From Viridibacillus sp050279675 (GTDB taxonomy: Bacteria; Bacillota; Bacilli; Bacillales_A; Planococcaceae), in assembly GCF_050279675.1 (NCBI RefSeq), contig NZ_JBNNUK010000002.1, positions 248,001 to 312,000 on the forward strand: 64,000 bases of DNA. The letters are read 5' to 3'. The notes under the pieces are model-generated. The model was not told the DNA's origin and made no database searches. It saw only the letters and a list, made by a program, of their open reading frames with translations. The position numbers and the translations under genes are program-made. This document shows, one piece after another, positions 17,019 to 26,449 of this stretch; position 1 is the stretch's first letter, and each line of letters starts with the position of its first letter.

Positions 17019-18560
17019 TTAATGAATTAATTCTTTAGCTCTTATACTTGATTGAATTATCTGTCTATTGATAGCGTTTAAATACGCTTTTGCCGATGCT
17101 TCCAAGACATCTTGCGCTGCATCACGACCAGTAACTTTTTGGTCATTGTACGTTAAGTTAATAACCGCTTCACCTAATGCATCACGCCCCTTACCTACAG
17201 AAGTTACACGGTAGTCTAAAATCTCAACCTTCGAATGAATCAGTAATTCCAAAGTATTGAAGATTGCTTCAACAGAACCCGAACCAGTTGAAGCTACAGT
17301 TACTTCTTCACCGTCTGGTTGAATTACTTGCACGGTAGCTGTAGGAATGTTCTCAGTACCGTATTGAACTTGAACGCTTTTCAGCTCATATACTGGTATT
17401 TCTTCATATTGAATTTGTTGATCTGTTAGTAAAGTTAATAAATCTTCTTCAGTAATTTCCTTCTTACGATCAGCTAACTTTTTAAATTCCGCGAATGCCC
17501 GATTAATTTTATCGTCACTTAAGTCAAAGCCCATCGTTTCAGCACGGTCTTTGAAGGCGTGTCTTCCGGAGTGTTTACCTAATACGAGAGGAACCGCACT
17601 TTCTCCAATTAAAGCAGGTGTAATAATCTCATATGTTTCAGGATTCTTTAACATTCCGTCTTGATGGATACCTGATTCATGAGCGAAGGCATTCTTACCT
17701 ACGATTGCTTTATTTGGTTGAATAACGACACCTGTAAGTTTACTCACTAGTTGACTAGTACGCTTAATTTCTTGCAAGTTAATGCCAGTTTCGATTCCGT
17801 AAATGTCTTTACGGATGTGCATTGCTACAGCTATTTCTTCTAATGCTGCATTACCTGCACGTTCACCGATTCCATTAATAGTACCTTCAACTTGATTGGC
17901 GCCATTTTCAATTGCTGCGATTGAGTTTGCAACGGCCATGCCTAAATCATCATGACAGTGAGCGGAGAAGTTTACTTTGTCACTACCTGTGACATTTTCT
18001 CTTAAATATTTAAATAGTGCACCATATTCTGCAGGGCTTGCATAACCTACTGTATCTGGAATGTTAATAGTAGTTGCACCAGCTTTAATTACTTCATTAA
18101 TAATACGTACAAGGAATTCACGGTCAGAGCGGAAAGCATCTTCTGCAGACCATTGAACAAGTGGAAATGTTTTTTTTGCATATTTGACAGCTTCTACGGC
18201 TGCTTCAACAACTTGATCTGGTGTTTTGTTAAGTTTGTATTGCATATGAATCGGACTTGTAGCAAGGAATACATGAATATGCGGTTGTTCCGCTTTTTTT
18301 AGGGCGTCCCAAGTAATATCAATATCCCTTTTAATTGCTCTTGCAAGACCTGTAACGATTGAGTTTTTAACTGTACCTGCAATGCGTTGTACTGCATCGA
18401 AATCGCCAGGGGATGAAGCAGGAAAACCTGCTTCAATAATAGATGCCCCAAAGCGTTCTAGCTGTTTAGCAATTTCAAGCTTCTCAGCGGTGTTTAGGTT
18501 AATACCCGCTGATTGCTCTCCATCACGAAGTGTAGTATCAAAAATTTCAATTTTGCGCAC
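17019..18560 (-). CDS. leuA: 2-isopropylmalate synthase
   Basis: About 513 residues. It condenses acetyl-CoA with 2-oxoisovalerate, the first committed step of leucine synthesis. The TIM-barrel opening IFDTTLRDGEQSAG, the metal-site HCHDDLGMAVANS, the NGIGERAGN block, and a C-terminal regulatory domain (about 390-513) with ATVQVIQPDGEEV are all visible. I take a GTG start at 18560, giving MRKIEIFDTT as in homologues. It overlaps the end of ilvC by 14 bases. A TTG seven codons upstream is possible but lies deeper in ilvC. Confidence 0.96.
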   Translation of the reverse strand: MRKIEIFDTTLRDGEQSAGINLNTAEKLEIAKQLERFGASIIEAGFPASSPGDFDAVQRIAGTVKNSIVTGLARAIKRDIDITWDALKKAEQPHIHVFLATSPIHMQYKLNKTPDQVVEAAVEAVKYAKKTFPLVQWSAEDAFRSDREFLVRIINEVIKAGATTINIPDTVGYASPAEYGALFKYLRENVTGSDKVNFSAHCHDDLGMAVANSIAAIENGANQVEGTINGIGERAGNAALEEIAVAMHIRKDIYGIETGINLQEIKRTSQLVSKLTGVVIQPNKAIVGKNAFAHESGIHQDGMLKNPETYEIITPALIGESAVPLVLGKHSGRHAFKDRAETMGFDLSDDKINRAFAEFKKLADRKKEITEEDLLTLLTDQQIQYEEIPVYELKSVQVQYGTENIPTATVQVIQPDGEEVTVASTGSGSVEAIFNTLELLIHSKVEILDYRVTSVGKGRDALGEAVINLTYNDQKVTGRDAAQDVLEASAKAYLNAINRQIIQSSIRAKELIH

Positions 18561-19578
18561 TATGAACCACTTCTTTCTCAATCTTTTTACCGTTATTTAC
18601 GAAAGGCATCATTTCACGAAGTTTATCTCCAACTACTTCGATTTGGTGCTCAGATTCTGCTTTTTTAATAGTATTATATTTAGGACGGTTTGTTTCGTTT
18701 TCGTTGATCCATTCTTTTGCGAATTTACCTTCTTGAATATCTGTTAAAACGTCTTTCATGCGCTCTTTTACAGAAGCATCTATTACACGTGGACCAGATA
18801 CGAAATCTCCCCATTCAGCTGTATCTGAGATTGAGTAGCGCATGTTAGCTAGACCGCCTTCATACATCAAGTCAACAATAAGTTTTAGTTCATGCATACA
18901 TTCGAAGTAAGCGATTTCTGGTTGATAACCAGCTTCTACTAAAGTTTCGAAACCAGCTTTTACTAGAGCTGTTGTACCACCGCAAAGAACTGCTTGCTCC
19001 CCGAATAGATCTGTTTCTGTTTCTTCTTTGAAAGTAGTTTCAATTACACCAGCACGTGCTGCACCGATACCTTTTGCATAAGCTAGTGCTAAATCTTTTG
19101 CGTTACCAGTTGCATCTTGGAAAATACCGAATAGTGCTGGTACACCTGCGCCAGCTTCGTATGTGCGGCGTACTAAGTGTCCTGGACCTTTAGGAGCTAC
19201 TAAGAATACGTCAACATCAGCTGGTGGTACGATTTGGCCAAAGTGAACATTGAAACCATGTGCAAATACTAGTGCATTTCCTGATTGTAATCCTGGTGCG
19301 ATTTCTTCTTCATAAACTGCTTTTTGGCGTTCGTCTGGAAGTAAGATCATGATAACGTCTGCTTCTGCAGCTGCTTCTTTAACTGTTTTAACTGTTAGTC
19401 CATCTTGCTCAGCTTTATCAAAAGATTTGCCTGGACGGATACCAACTGTAACGTCGAAACCTGATTCTTTTAGGTTTTGAGCGTGTGCATGACCTTGTGA
19501 ACCATATCCGATTACTGCGATTTTTTTACCTTGTAAAGTTGCCTCGTTGATATCATTGTTATAGTACATTTTTGCCAT
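18547..19578 (-). CDS. ilvC: Ketol-acid reductoisomerase
   Basis: 343 residues, class I length. It converts acetolactate to 2,3-dihydroxyisovalerate (and the isoleucine analogue) with NADPH and Mg. The Rossmann motif GYGSQGHAHAQNL is near residue 25, and the knotted C-terminal domain carries the metal-binding ETDLFGEQAVLCGG and FECMHELKLIVDLMYEGG. GGGGGA lies just before the ATG. The end overlaps leuA. Confidence 0.98.
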   Translation of the reverse strand: MAKMYYNNDINEATLQGKKIAVIGYGSQGHAHAQNLKESGFDVTVGIRPGKSFDKAEQDGLTVKTVKEAAAEADVIMILLPDERQKAVYEEEIAPGLQSGNALVFAHGFNVHFGQIVPPADVDVFLVAPKGPGHLVRRTYEAGAGVPALFGIFQDATGNAKDLALAYAKGIGAARAGVIETTFKEETETDLFGEQAVLCGGTTALVKAGFETLVEAGYQPEIAYFECMHELKLIVDLMYEGGLANMRYSISDTAEWGDFVSGPRVIDASVKERMKDVLTDIQEGKFAKEWINENETNRPKYNTIKKAESEHQIEVVGDKLREMMPFVNNGKKIEKEVVHSAQN

Positions 19579-19622
19579 TTTAAATTCCCCCTGATTGGTT
19601 TAGTAGTTTTTTTGAAAAGCTT

Positions 19623-20138
19623 TTATTGTAAAATCGAAAGTTGCGCTGTTGGTTTTACTGGTGCATCACGTACAAATGCTGTAACTCCAGTACGTGTTAG
19701 CTCTTTAATACCATATGGTTGGATCAATTCAATGAATGCGTCAATTTTTTCTGGGTTACCGACGATTTGATAAGTCACAACATTTTTACCCATATCGATG
19801 ATGGAACCACGGAAAGGTTCGACAATTGAGTTAATCTCCATGCGCAAATTCGGTGGAGCAACAATTTTAATTAGTGCAAGCTCACGTATAACAATTGATT
19901 TGTCAGTGATATCATTTACTTTGATCACATCAATTTGTTTTGAAAGCTGTTTGACCAATTGTTCAATTTTATTTTCATCTTCTACATGTACGATGAAAGT
20001 CATTTTAGAGATACCCGGTTGTTCTGTATGACCAACCGTAATACTTTCGATGTTAAACTGTCTTTTCATGAGTAGACCTGTGACGCGATTTAAGACACCA
20101 CTTTGATTGATCACAGTTACTGTAATAACTCTTTTCAT
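19623..20138 (-). CDS. ilvN: Acetolactate synthase small (regulatory) subunit
   Basis: 171 residues. An N-terminal ACT domain (about 3-75, with VINQSGVLNRVTGLLMKRQFNIESI) would bind valine or other branched-chain amino acids. The C-terminal half (about 80-160) binds and activates the catalytic subunit IlvB. The start overlaps the ilvB stop by four bases (ATGA), so the two subunits are translationally coupled. It is also named ilvH in many genomes. Confidence 0.96.
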   Translation of the reverse strand: MKRVITVTVINQSGVLNRVTGLLMKRQFNIESITVGHTEQPGISKMTFIVHVEDENKIEQLVKQLSKQIDVIKVNDITDKSIVIRELALIKIVAPPNLRMEINSIVEPFRGSIIDMGKNVVTYQIVGNPEKIDAFIELIQPYGIKELTRTGVTAFVRDAPVKPTAQLSILQ

Positions 20139-21892
20139 TCTTTTTTCACCCCAATCATTTCATCTAATCCTTTACCAGGTGCTACCATTGGATTAACAAC
20201 TTCAAGTTGTTTTACACGACAATCAATAAGTACTGGTTCATCTGATAACAGTGCTTCAGTTAGTATATCTTCAGCCTCATGAATTGTATTAATGCGGTAA
20301 CCCTTCACACCGTAAGCTTCAGCTAGTTTCACGAAATCTGGCTGAACTGGCATTAGAGAAGATGAATAACGCTCTTCATAGAACGTTTCTTGCCATTGAC
20401 GAACCATCCCTAAACAGCTGTTATTTAAAATAACAATTTTCACTGGTAAGTTAAATTCTTTCAATAAAGCAAGTTCTTGAGATGTCATTTGGAAGCCTGC
20501 ATCACCTACAATAGAGATAACTCTTTGATCAGGTTTAGCAAATTGCGCTCCAATTGCAGCTGGGAAACCAAAGCCCATTGTTCCAAGTCCGCCAGACGTT
20601 ACCCAGTTGTGATCGGTTTTAAATTTGTAGTATTGTGCTGTCCACATTTGGTGTTGCCCTACATCGGTTGTGACGATTGCTTCACCATTTGTAATACGGT
20701 TAATTAGCTCCACAGCTTGTTGCGGATAAACTGTATCTGGCTCTTTTGCGTCATACCATAATGGGTATTCCGCTAAGCATTCAGTCAAATACTCGTGCCA
20801 AATCAACGTATCAGGTGTTTCAATCTCTTGTTTCAATAGTGCTTTTAATGCTTCTTTTGCATCTGCAACAATTGGAATATCAGTTGGAACGTTTTTGCCA
20901 ATTTCGGCTGGGTCAATATCGATATGAATTATTTTCGCTTTTTGAGCGAATTTGCTTAGATCTCCTGTAAGACGGTCATCGAAGCGGGCTCCTATATTGA
21001 TAAGTAAGTCACAGTTACTAATCGCCATATTAGACGTAAACGTACCGTGCATACCTGCCATCCCTAGGAAAAGCTCGTGTTCACCGTTAATACTGCCAAG
21101 TCCAAGCAAAGTATTAGTTACCGGAATATTATGTTTTTCAGCAAATTCAGTTAATTCAACCGATGCATCTGCAGCTAGAATTCCAGCACCTGCTAAGATC
21201 AAAGGTTGTTTTGCTTCACCGATTGCTTTCACAGCTTTTTGGATTTGCAAAAAGTTCGGATGCAACGTCGGCTGATAACCTGGTAAATTAATTGGTGCAT
21301 TATCATCCACTTCCGATTCGAAAATGGTATTTGCGATATCTTTTGGAATATCAACTAGTACTGGTCCTTTACGACCAGTTGAAGCAATGTGGAATGCTTC
21401 CTTTACGATTCTTGGAATATCATTAATGTTCTTCACTTGATAGTTATGCTTTGTAATCGGTTGTGTGATGCCAACAATATCAGCTTCTTGGAAAGCATCT
21501 GTTCCAACAACAGTTGTTGCAACCTGACCTGTAAAGACTACAAGTGGAAGAGAATCCATCATCGCATCTGTAATACCTGTGACAAGGTTTGTAGCTCCCG
21601 GTCCAGATGTAGCAATAACTACTCCTGGTTTGCCGGATACGCGAGCATAACCTTCTGCAGCGTGAATTGCTCCTTGCTCATGTCTGGCGAGTATATGTTT
21701 AATCGGATCTTTGTATAGTGCGTCATATAATGGTAAGACAGCACCACCTGGATATCCGAAAATAATTTCAACATTTTGTTTCTTTAACGATTCGATGAAT
21801 AATGCAGCACCATTTTGTTTCTTTTTAATTTCTTGTTTGGCCTCTTCCGGTGCTGATTCTCTACTCTTTAGTGGAACTTGTGCATTCATCAT
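20135..21892 (-). CDS. ilvB: Acetolactate synthase large (catalytic) subunit
   Basis: About 585 residues. A ThDP enzyme joining two pyruvates, or pyruvate and 2-oxobutyrate. FGYPGGAVLPLYDAL and the catalytic Glu in ARHEQGAIHAAEGYA are in the PYR domain; a central FAD-binding domain follows; the PP domain has GDAGFQMTSQELALL and ILNNSCLGMV. The ATG at 21892 follows GGGGAGGAG by four bases. The frame stays open a further 38 codons into the T-box terminator, but that upstream stretch is leader RNA, not protein. Confidence 0.97.
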   Translation of the reverse strand: MMNAQVPLKSRESAPEEAKQEIKKKQNGAALFIESLKKQNVEIIFGYPGGAVLPLYDALYKDPIKHILARHEQGAIHAAEGYARVSGKPGVVIATSGPGATNLVTGITDAMMDSLPLVVFTGQVATTVVGTDAFQEADIVGITQPITKHNYQVKNINDIPRIVKEAFHIASTGRKGPVLVDIPKDIANTIFESEVDDNAPINLPGYQPTLHPNFLQIQKAVKAIGEAKQPLILAGAGILAADASVELTEFAEKHNIPVTNTLLGLGSINGEHELFLGMAGMHGTFTSNMAISNCDLLINIGARFDDRLTGDLSKFAQKAKIIHIDIDPAEIGKNVPTDIPIVADAKEALKALLKQEIETPDTLIWHEYLTECLAEYPLWYDAKEPDTVYPQQAVELINRITNGEAIVTTDVGQHQMWTAQYYKFKTDHNWVTSGGLGTMGFGFPAAIGAQFAKPDQRVISIVGDAGFQMTSQELALLKEFNLPVKIVILNNSCLGMVRQWQETFYEERYSSSLMPVQPDFVKLAEAYGVKGYRINTIHEAEDILTEALLSDEPVLIDCRVKQLEVVNPMVAPGKGLDEMIGVKKE

Positions 21893-21920
21893 ATAACTCC
21901 TCCCCAAATTTTTATATAAA

Positions 21921-22203
21921 AAAAGCCCATTTCTCCGCACGCAAAGAAAACCTTTACGTAGGGATGAAAATAAGCTTTTCATGGTACCACCCTTGTTCAT
22001 AGTCAAAAGACTACCTTTTGAATAGACAAATCTATTCTTTATCTAACGAGCGCAATTGGTTGCGCCCGGGGTTACCTAATTACTTACGTGTTTAGCAACC
22101 CACTCCGAGGGGATGTCGGATATAGTTGTATTACCGGCTCCCAGCACTACCGGCTCTCTGTGAATACTTAAATCTATAACCTTTAACCTCATCAACGATT
22201 TCT
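21921..22203 (-). promoter_or_regulatory. Leu-type T-box leader and attenuator before ilvB
   Basis: On the minus strand a Stem I region with AGAGAG and a GGTAGTGCTGGGAGCC distal part leads to a specifier loop with CTC (22107-22109), a leucine codon followed by a purine. The T-box core AAGGGTGGTACCAT is near 21988-22001. The terminator has the strong stem CGTAAAG / CTTTGCG near 21945 and a long outer helix ending in seven T at about 21921. Uncharged leucyl-tRNA is expected to allow readthrough into ilvB-leuD. I see no good promoter between ilvD and this leader. Confidence 0.92.
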
Positions 22204-22219
22204 ATATTTGATTGTCAAA

Positions 22220-23887
22220 CTATATTTTCATTACGCCGCCAGTAGAAGCGCTCGTTACTAGCTTAGAATATCGTGCTAAGTAACCTTTTTTAATCTTTGG
22301 TTCGAAAGGTTTTAAGTTTTGCTTTCTTTCAGCTAAGACTTCAGCAGAAACTTGTAATTCTATCGTACGGTTTGTTAAATCGATAGAGATTGTATCACCA
22401 TTTTCTACTAATGCAATCGGTCCACCATCAGCAGCTTCTGGAGAGATATGCCCTATTGAGATACCTCGTGAAGCACCTGAGAAACGACCATCTGTAATAA
22501 GTGCTACCTCTTTACCTAGACCACGCCCCATAATAGCGGAAGTTGGTGCAAGCATTTCAGGCATTCCTGGTCCGCCTTTAGGTCCTTCATAACGAATGAC
22601 TACGACATGACCTGATTGAACTGTACCATTATCGATGTTATCTTGAGCTTCCTCTTGAGAATCAAAGACAATAGCTTCACCTGTGAACTCCTTAATAGAA
22701 GGATCAACAGCACCTACTTTAATAACAGCGCCTTCAGGAGCAATATTACCGAATAGTACTGATAAACCACCTACAGGACTATATGGATTATCTTTTGTAC
22801 GTATGACATCCGTATTCGTAATTTCATACCCTGCTACATCTTCAGCAATTGTTTTACCCGTGATAGTGATTCGATCTTTATGAATGGCCCCATCAATTTT
22901 ACAAAGCTCATTGACAATTGCACTAACACCACCTGCAAGATGAACATCATGCATTGAATAATTCGAAGCTGGCATAATTTTCGATAAATACGGTACGCGT
23001 TCAGCTACCTTATTAATGTCTTCTATGTTGTAATCAATTTCTGCTTCATGAGCGATTGCTAATGTATGTAAAACAGTATTAGTTGAACCTCCCATGGCCA
23101 TATCAAGGGCAAAAGCATCATCGATTGTTTCTTTCGTAATGATATCGCGCGGTTTTACATCATCCTTGATCATTTGGACTAAATGTTTTGCAGCGTCTTT
23201 AATCAATTGATGACGTGCATCAGAAGTTGCTAAGATCGTACCATTTCCTGGTAAAGCCATTCCTAGCATTTCCATAAGAGAGTTCATAGAGTTAGCCGTA
23301 AACATCCCTGAGCATGAGCCACAAGTCGGGCACGCGTTATCTTCGATGTCCTTTAATTGCTCTGCAGTCATTTGTCCGCTTTTATAAGCACCAACGCCTT
23401 CAAATACAGAAGTTAATGAAAGTTGCTCTCCAGTAGAAGAAACACCAGCTTCCATAGGACCACCTGATACAAATACTGAAGGAACGTTCGTACGAACTGC
23501 TGCCATCAACATTCCTGGTGTGATTTTGTCACAGTTTGGAATGTAGAAGACACCATCAAACCAGTGTGCATTAATTACTGTTTCTGCAGAATCTGCGATT
23601 AGCTCTCGGCTTGGTAATGAATAGCGCATTCCGATATGGCCCATAGCAATCCCATCATCAACACCGATTGTATTGAATTCGAATGGAATCCCGCCCGCTT
23701 CTCGAATCGCTTCCTTTACAACTTCAGCAAACTTTTGAAGATGAACATGACCTGGAATAATATCAATATAAGAATTACAAACTCCTATAAATGGTTTATC
23801 TAAATCTTTTGTTTTAACACCTGTTGCATATAGTAAACTTCTATGCGGAGCACGATCGACTCCCTTTTTTATCATGTCACTTCTCAT
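22220..23887 (-). CDS. ilvD: Dihydroxy-acid dehydratase
   Basis: 555 residues. It dehydrates 2,3-dihydroxyisovalerate to 2-oxoisovalerate. Fe-S ligand cysteines appear in FIPNCDKITPG and ACPTCGSCSGMFTANSMN, with a further one in GVCNSYIDIIPGH. The GRGLGKEVALITDGRFSGA block and a C-terminal GGVMKI ending are typical. It follows ilvE by 15 bases and ends only 17 bases before the T-box leader starts. In B. subtilis ilvD is elsewhere and under CodY. Confidence 0.97.
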   Translation of the reverse strand: MRSDMIKKGVDRAPHRSLLYATGVKTKDLDKPFIGVCNSYIDIIPGHVHLQKFAEVVKEAIREAGGIPFEFNTIGVDDGIAMGHIGMRYSLPSRELIADSAETVINAHWFDGVFYIPNCDKITPGMLMAAVRTNVPSVFVSGGPMEAGVSSTGEQLSLTSVFEGVGAYKSGQMTAEQLKDIEDNACPTCGSCSGMFTANSMNSLMEMLGMALPGNGTILATSDARHQLIKDAAKHLVQMIKDDVKPRDIITKETIDDAFALDMAMGGSTNTVLHTLAIAHEAEIDYNIEDINKVAERVPYLSKIMPASNYSMHDVHLAGGVSAIVNELCKIDGAIHKDRITITGKTIAEDVAGYEITNTDVIRTKDNPYSPVGGLSVLFGNIAPEGAVIKVGAVDPSIKEFTGEAIVFDSQEEAQDNIDNGTVQSGHVVVIRYEGPKGGPGMPEMLAPTSAIMGRGLGKEVALITDGRFSGASRGISIGHISPEAADGGPIALVENGDTISIDLTNRTIELQVSAEVLAERKQNLKPFEPKIKKGYLARYSKLVTSASTGGVMKI

Positions 23888-23902
23888 TTTAAACGCCCCT
23901 CA

Positions 23903-24802
23903 TTACACTACTGTAGTTTTTACGTCGTAAGCTTTCACGCCATCTTGTTCAACGATTGCACGGAAACCCTCTAAAATGTCATTTGTCACTTTACCAGGTG
24001 TACCGTCACCAATAATTCGGCCGTCTACTTTCACTACAGCGATTACTTCAACAGCTGTACCTGTTAAGAATACTTCATCAGCTACATATACATCATGTCT
24101 AGTAAACACACCTTCAATTGCTTCGTATCCTTTATTAGCAGCAACTTCTAAGATTGCATTACGCGTAATCCCTTCTAAAGCACCGATATAACCTGGAGGC
24201 GTGATTAATTTATTGTCTTTAATGATAAAGATATTATCGCTTGAACCTTCAGCTACATAACCTTCACCATTCATCATTAACGCTTCAGAAACACCTGCTA
24301 AGTTAGCTTCTATTTTAACTAAAATATTATTTAAATAGTTTAATGTTTTCGTTTTTGGACTTAATACATCAGAACGGTTACGACGGCTTGAAGCTGAAAC
24401 AATTTCAATACCAGTTTCGTAAAGCTCTGCTGGGAATAAAGCTAGTGGTTCAGCGATTACAATTACGCTTGCTTTCTTACAACTTCTAGGATCTATTCCT
24501 AAGTTACCAACGCCACGTGAAACGATTAAACGGATATAAGCACTTTGTAGAGAATTCACTTTAATTGTTTCTTTCACTACTTCAGTCATTTCTTCGATTG
24601 TGTATGGAATTTCTAGTAAAATGGATTTTGCTGATTCATAGAGTCTTACTAAGTGTTCTTCTAAACGAAAGATATTGCCGTTATATGAACGAATACCTTC
24701 AAACACTCCATCACCATATAAAAAGCCATGGTCATAAACTGATACTTTCGCATCTTCCTTCTTAACAAAATCCCCATCAAGATAAATTAACTGGTTTCCC
24801 AT
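23903..24802 (-). CDS. ilvE: Branched-chain amino-acid aminotransferase, class IV
   Basis: About 299 residues, the length of the E. coli IlvE group rather than the longer 356-residue Bacillus YbgE/YwaA type. A PLP enzyme doing the last transamination to Val, Ile and Leu. Seen are VSVYDHGFLYGDGVFEGIR, the PLP lysine in KTLNYLNNILVK, and GYVAEGSSDNIFIIKD. I choose ATG 24802 (MGNQLIYLDG) from homology, with AAAGAGTG upstream; an ATG eleven codons earlier is in frame. It is the first gene of the cluster. Confidence 0.94.
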   Translation of the reverse strand: MGNQLIYLDGDFVKKEDAKVSVYDHGFLYGDGVFEGIRSYNGNIFRLEEHLVRLYESAKSILLEIPYTIEEMTEVVKETIKVNSLQSAYIRLIVSRGVGNLGIDPRSCKKASVIVIAEPLALFPAELYETGIEIVSASSRRNRSDVLSPKTKTLNYLNNILVKIEANLAGVSEALMMNGEGYVAEGSSDNIFIIKDNKLITPPGYIGALEGITRNAILEVAANKGYEAIEGVFTRHDVYVADEVFLTGTAVEVIAVVKVDGRIIGDGTPGKVTNDILEGFRAIVEQDGVKAYDVKTTVV

Positions 24803-24876
24803 ATCTATCACTCTTTCTTTAAATAACATAGTCACGTTTTTGAATGTTGTCTCAAACGTTTTTTTAAATTGTTGCT

Positions 24877-25023
24877 ATCATAGTACGTATTTGAACTCAC
24901 GTCAACCTTATTTTTTGAATTGTTTATCAATTTAAAAAATTTAAATATTTGTGTATGCGTTTTCATTCCCTTTTAGTTTGGTTTTAGCTGAATTATGAAC
25001 ACTTTTTAAATTTTTAGAAAAAT
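24877..25023 (-). promoter_or_regulatory. ilvE promoter with possible CodY box
   Basis: On the minus strand TTGACG (24900-24905) and TATGAT (24877-24882) are 17 bases apart, a strong sigma-A promoter about 75 bases before the ilvE start. At 25009-25023 AATTTTTAGAAAAAT matches the CodY consensus AATTTTCWGAAAATT with two differences. It lies about 140 bases upstream of the promoter, so the CodY assignment is weak in this AT-rich stretch. Confidence 0.6.
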
Positions 25024-25054
25024 TTTTAAATTGCATTAATTTAGGTATCAAAAT

Positions 25055-25093
25055 AGCCCCATACCATTGTTATGTTATAAATGGAATGGAGCT
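25055..25093 (-). terminator. Terminator after the FAD oxidase gene
   Basis: On the minus strand AGCTCCATTCCATT pairs imperfectly with AATGGTATGGGGCT and is followed by ATTTTGAT, 10 bases after the stop codon at 25103. Confidence 0.55.
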
Positions 25094-25102
25094 AGAAAGG
25101 CG

Positions 25103-26449
25103 TTACATTATTAAACTTTGGCACTCTACTTGTGTAAACAATGTCTTAAAATAAGCTGTCATGAAAACGTTATTTGGATCATACTTGTCACGTTGAATTA
25201 AAAATTTCGGCAAATTCGGATACAATTCTAGCATTCTTTCTGCAGATAATGCGTTCACTTTTCCGAAATGAGGACGACCGTTATACTTCGTCATTAATTG
25301 TTTTACCCATCTAAAATAAGGCTTCTCATCCATCCCCTTATACATATGAAATGCTAAAAATGCTGATTCTACTCCTCCTGTTGGACTTAGATAGCCCATT
25401 TCACCTGCCGCCGTTCTGCATTCAATCGGAAAATGTACACGGAATGGATGTGAAAGTAACGTATAATGTATCTCTTCCATACATGCTTCAAAGTGTTCTA
25501 ATGGTATCGCATATTCACTTTCTAAAAACTTAACATGACGGGGTGTTGGGAAAATTTCGTAGCTTAGTCCAGTTTTAACACCGTTTGGAACACTAGAAGC
25601 AGAAATTTTACTGACGAGAGCGGTTCTTTTAGGCTGTTTACGGCACAGTTCTGACATCAGATAAAACAAACCATTTTCTACAAATTGATTTTTAACGCTT
25701 TCAATGACTTTTGATGACTTCGATTGTTCAATTATTGGTATCATGTTCATCATTTTCACTTGTACTTTCTCACTACCAGGGAAGTAAAACCATTCTAAAT
25801 GGCGATTTTCTCTTATCATTTGTGGCCAATCCTGTAATGCCACAGGTAAAATGGATTGTGTCGAAACACATTTCAAACTATATAATGGCACAGTTTGAAG
25901 TGTCACTTGGACAAGAACCCCTAACAATCCTAGTGATAGATGTAAGGAATTCGACAATTCATCAGCTGCCCTTTTATGTTCATGATATTCTCCTACCCCG
26001 TCTACAAACCCCCATGCAATTACTTGATTTGAAATGGAACCAAGTGTGATGCCTGTACCATGTGTTCCAGTAGAAACAGCTCCCGCAATTGTTTGCTCTT
26101 GAATATCCCCCATATTCTGGAGTGCTAGTCCGTAATCTTTTAACAGTGGCCCAATTTCATATAAATAGGTCCCTGCCCATAAAGTTACTTCTCCTGATGC
26201 CTGATCGACATTGATTAATCCTCGCATATTGTGTAGAGATACAGCTATATCATCAGGCATTGCTACAGGGCTGAAAGAATGTCCAGCACCGGTTACTCGA
26301 AGCGTTTGCCCATTTTCACTCACTTTTTTTATTATCTGAGATAAATGTTCAGTAGAAAGTGGTAATAAGGATCTAGTTGGTTTACTGACCACGTTGCCTG
26401 ACCAATTTACCCATTCTTTTTGATCAATCCAATCTTTTACAGAAAACAT
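25103..26449 (-). CDS. FAD-binding aldonolactone/alditol oxidase-like protein
   Basis: 448 residues. The N-terminal FAD-binding type 4 domain (about 20-190) contains VTGAGHSFSPVAMPDD, where the His of GAGHSFSP is the usual covalent flavin site in this group, and GAVSTGTHGTG. The C-terminal part is the D-arabinono-1,4-lactone oxidase domain, with HFPIECRTA, RPHFGKVN and the ending RDKYDPNNVF. It would oxidise a sugar lactone or polyol with oxygen; the substrate is unknown. It overlaps the preceding PLP gene by 13 bases, so the two probably act together. Confidence 0.85.
   Translation of the reverse strand: MFSVKDWIDQKEWVNWSGNVVSKPTRSLLPLSTEHLSQIIKKVSENGQTLRVTGAGHSFSPVAMPDDIAVSLHNMRGLINVDQASGEVTLWAGTYLYEIGPLLKDYGLALQNMGDIQEQTIAGAVSTGTHGTGITLGSISNQVIAWGFVDGVGEYHEHKRAADELSNSLHLSLGLLGVLVQVTLQTVPLYSLKCVSTQSILPVALQDWPQMIRENRHLEWFYFPGSEKVQVKMMNMIPIIEQSKSSKVIESVKNQFVENGLFYLMSELCRKQPKRTALVSKISASSVPNGVKTGLSYEIFPTPRHVKFLESEYAIPLEHFEACMEEIHYTLLSHPFRVHFPIECRTAAGEMGYLSPTGGVESAFLAFHMYKGMDEKPYFRWVKQLMTKYNGRPHFGKVNALSAERMLELYPNLPKFLIQRDKYDPNNVFMTAYFKTLFTQVECQSLIM

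Noticed and set aside
20952..21275. 107-codon plus-strand frame inside ilvB
   Set aside because: Antisense shadow of a highly conserved gene.
21893..22006. N-terminal extension of ilvB (38 codons)
   Set aside because: It lies in the T-box terminator and core; the ATG at 21892 has a strong ribosome binding site.
22207..22217. TTGACA before the ilvB T-box as its own promoter
   Set aside because: No -10-like hexamer lies at 15-19 bases; the nearest match is six bases away.
24915..24950. Second CodY box near the ilvE promoter
   Set aside because: AT-rich text matches the consensus at too few positions to separate from background.
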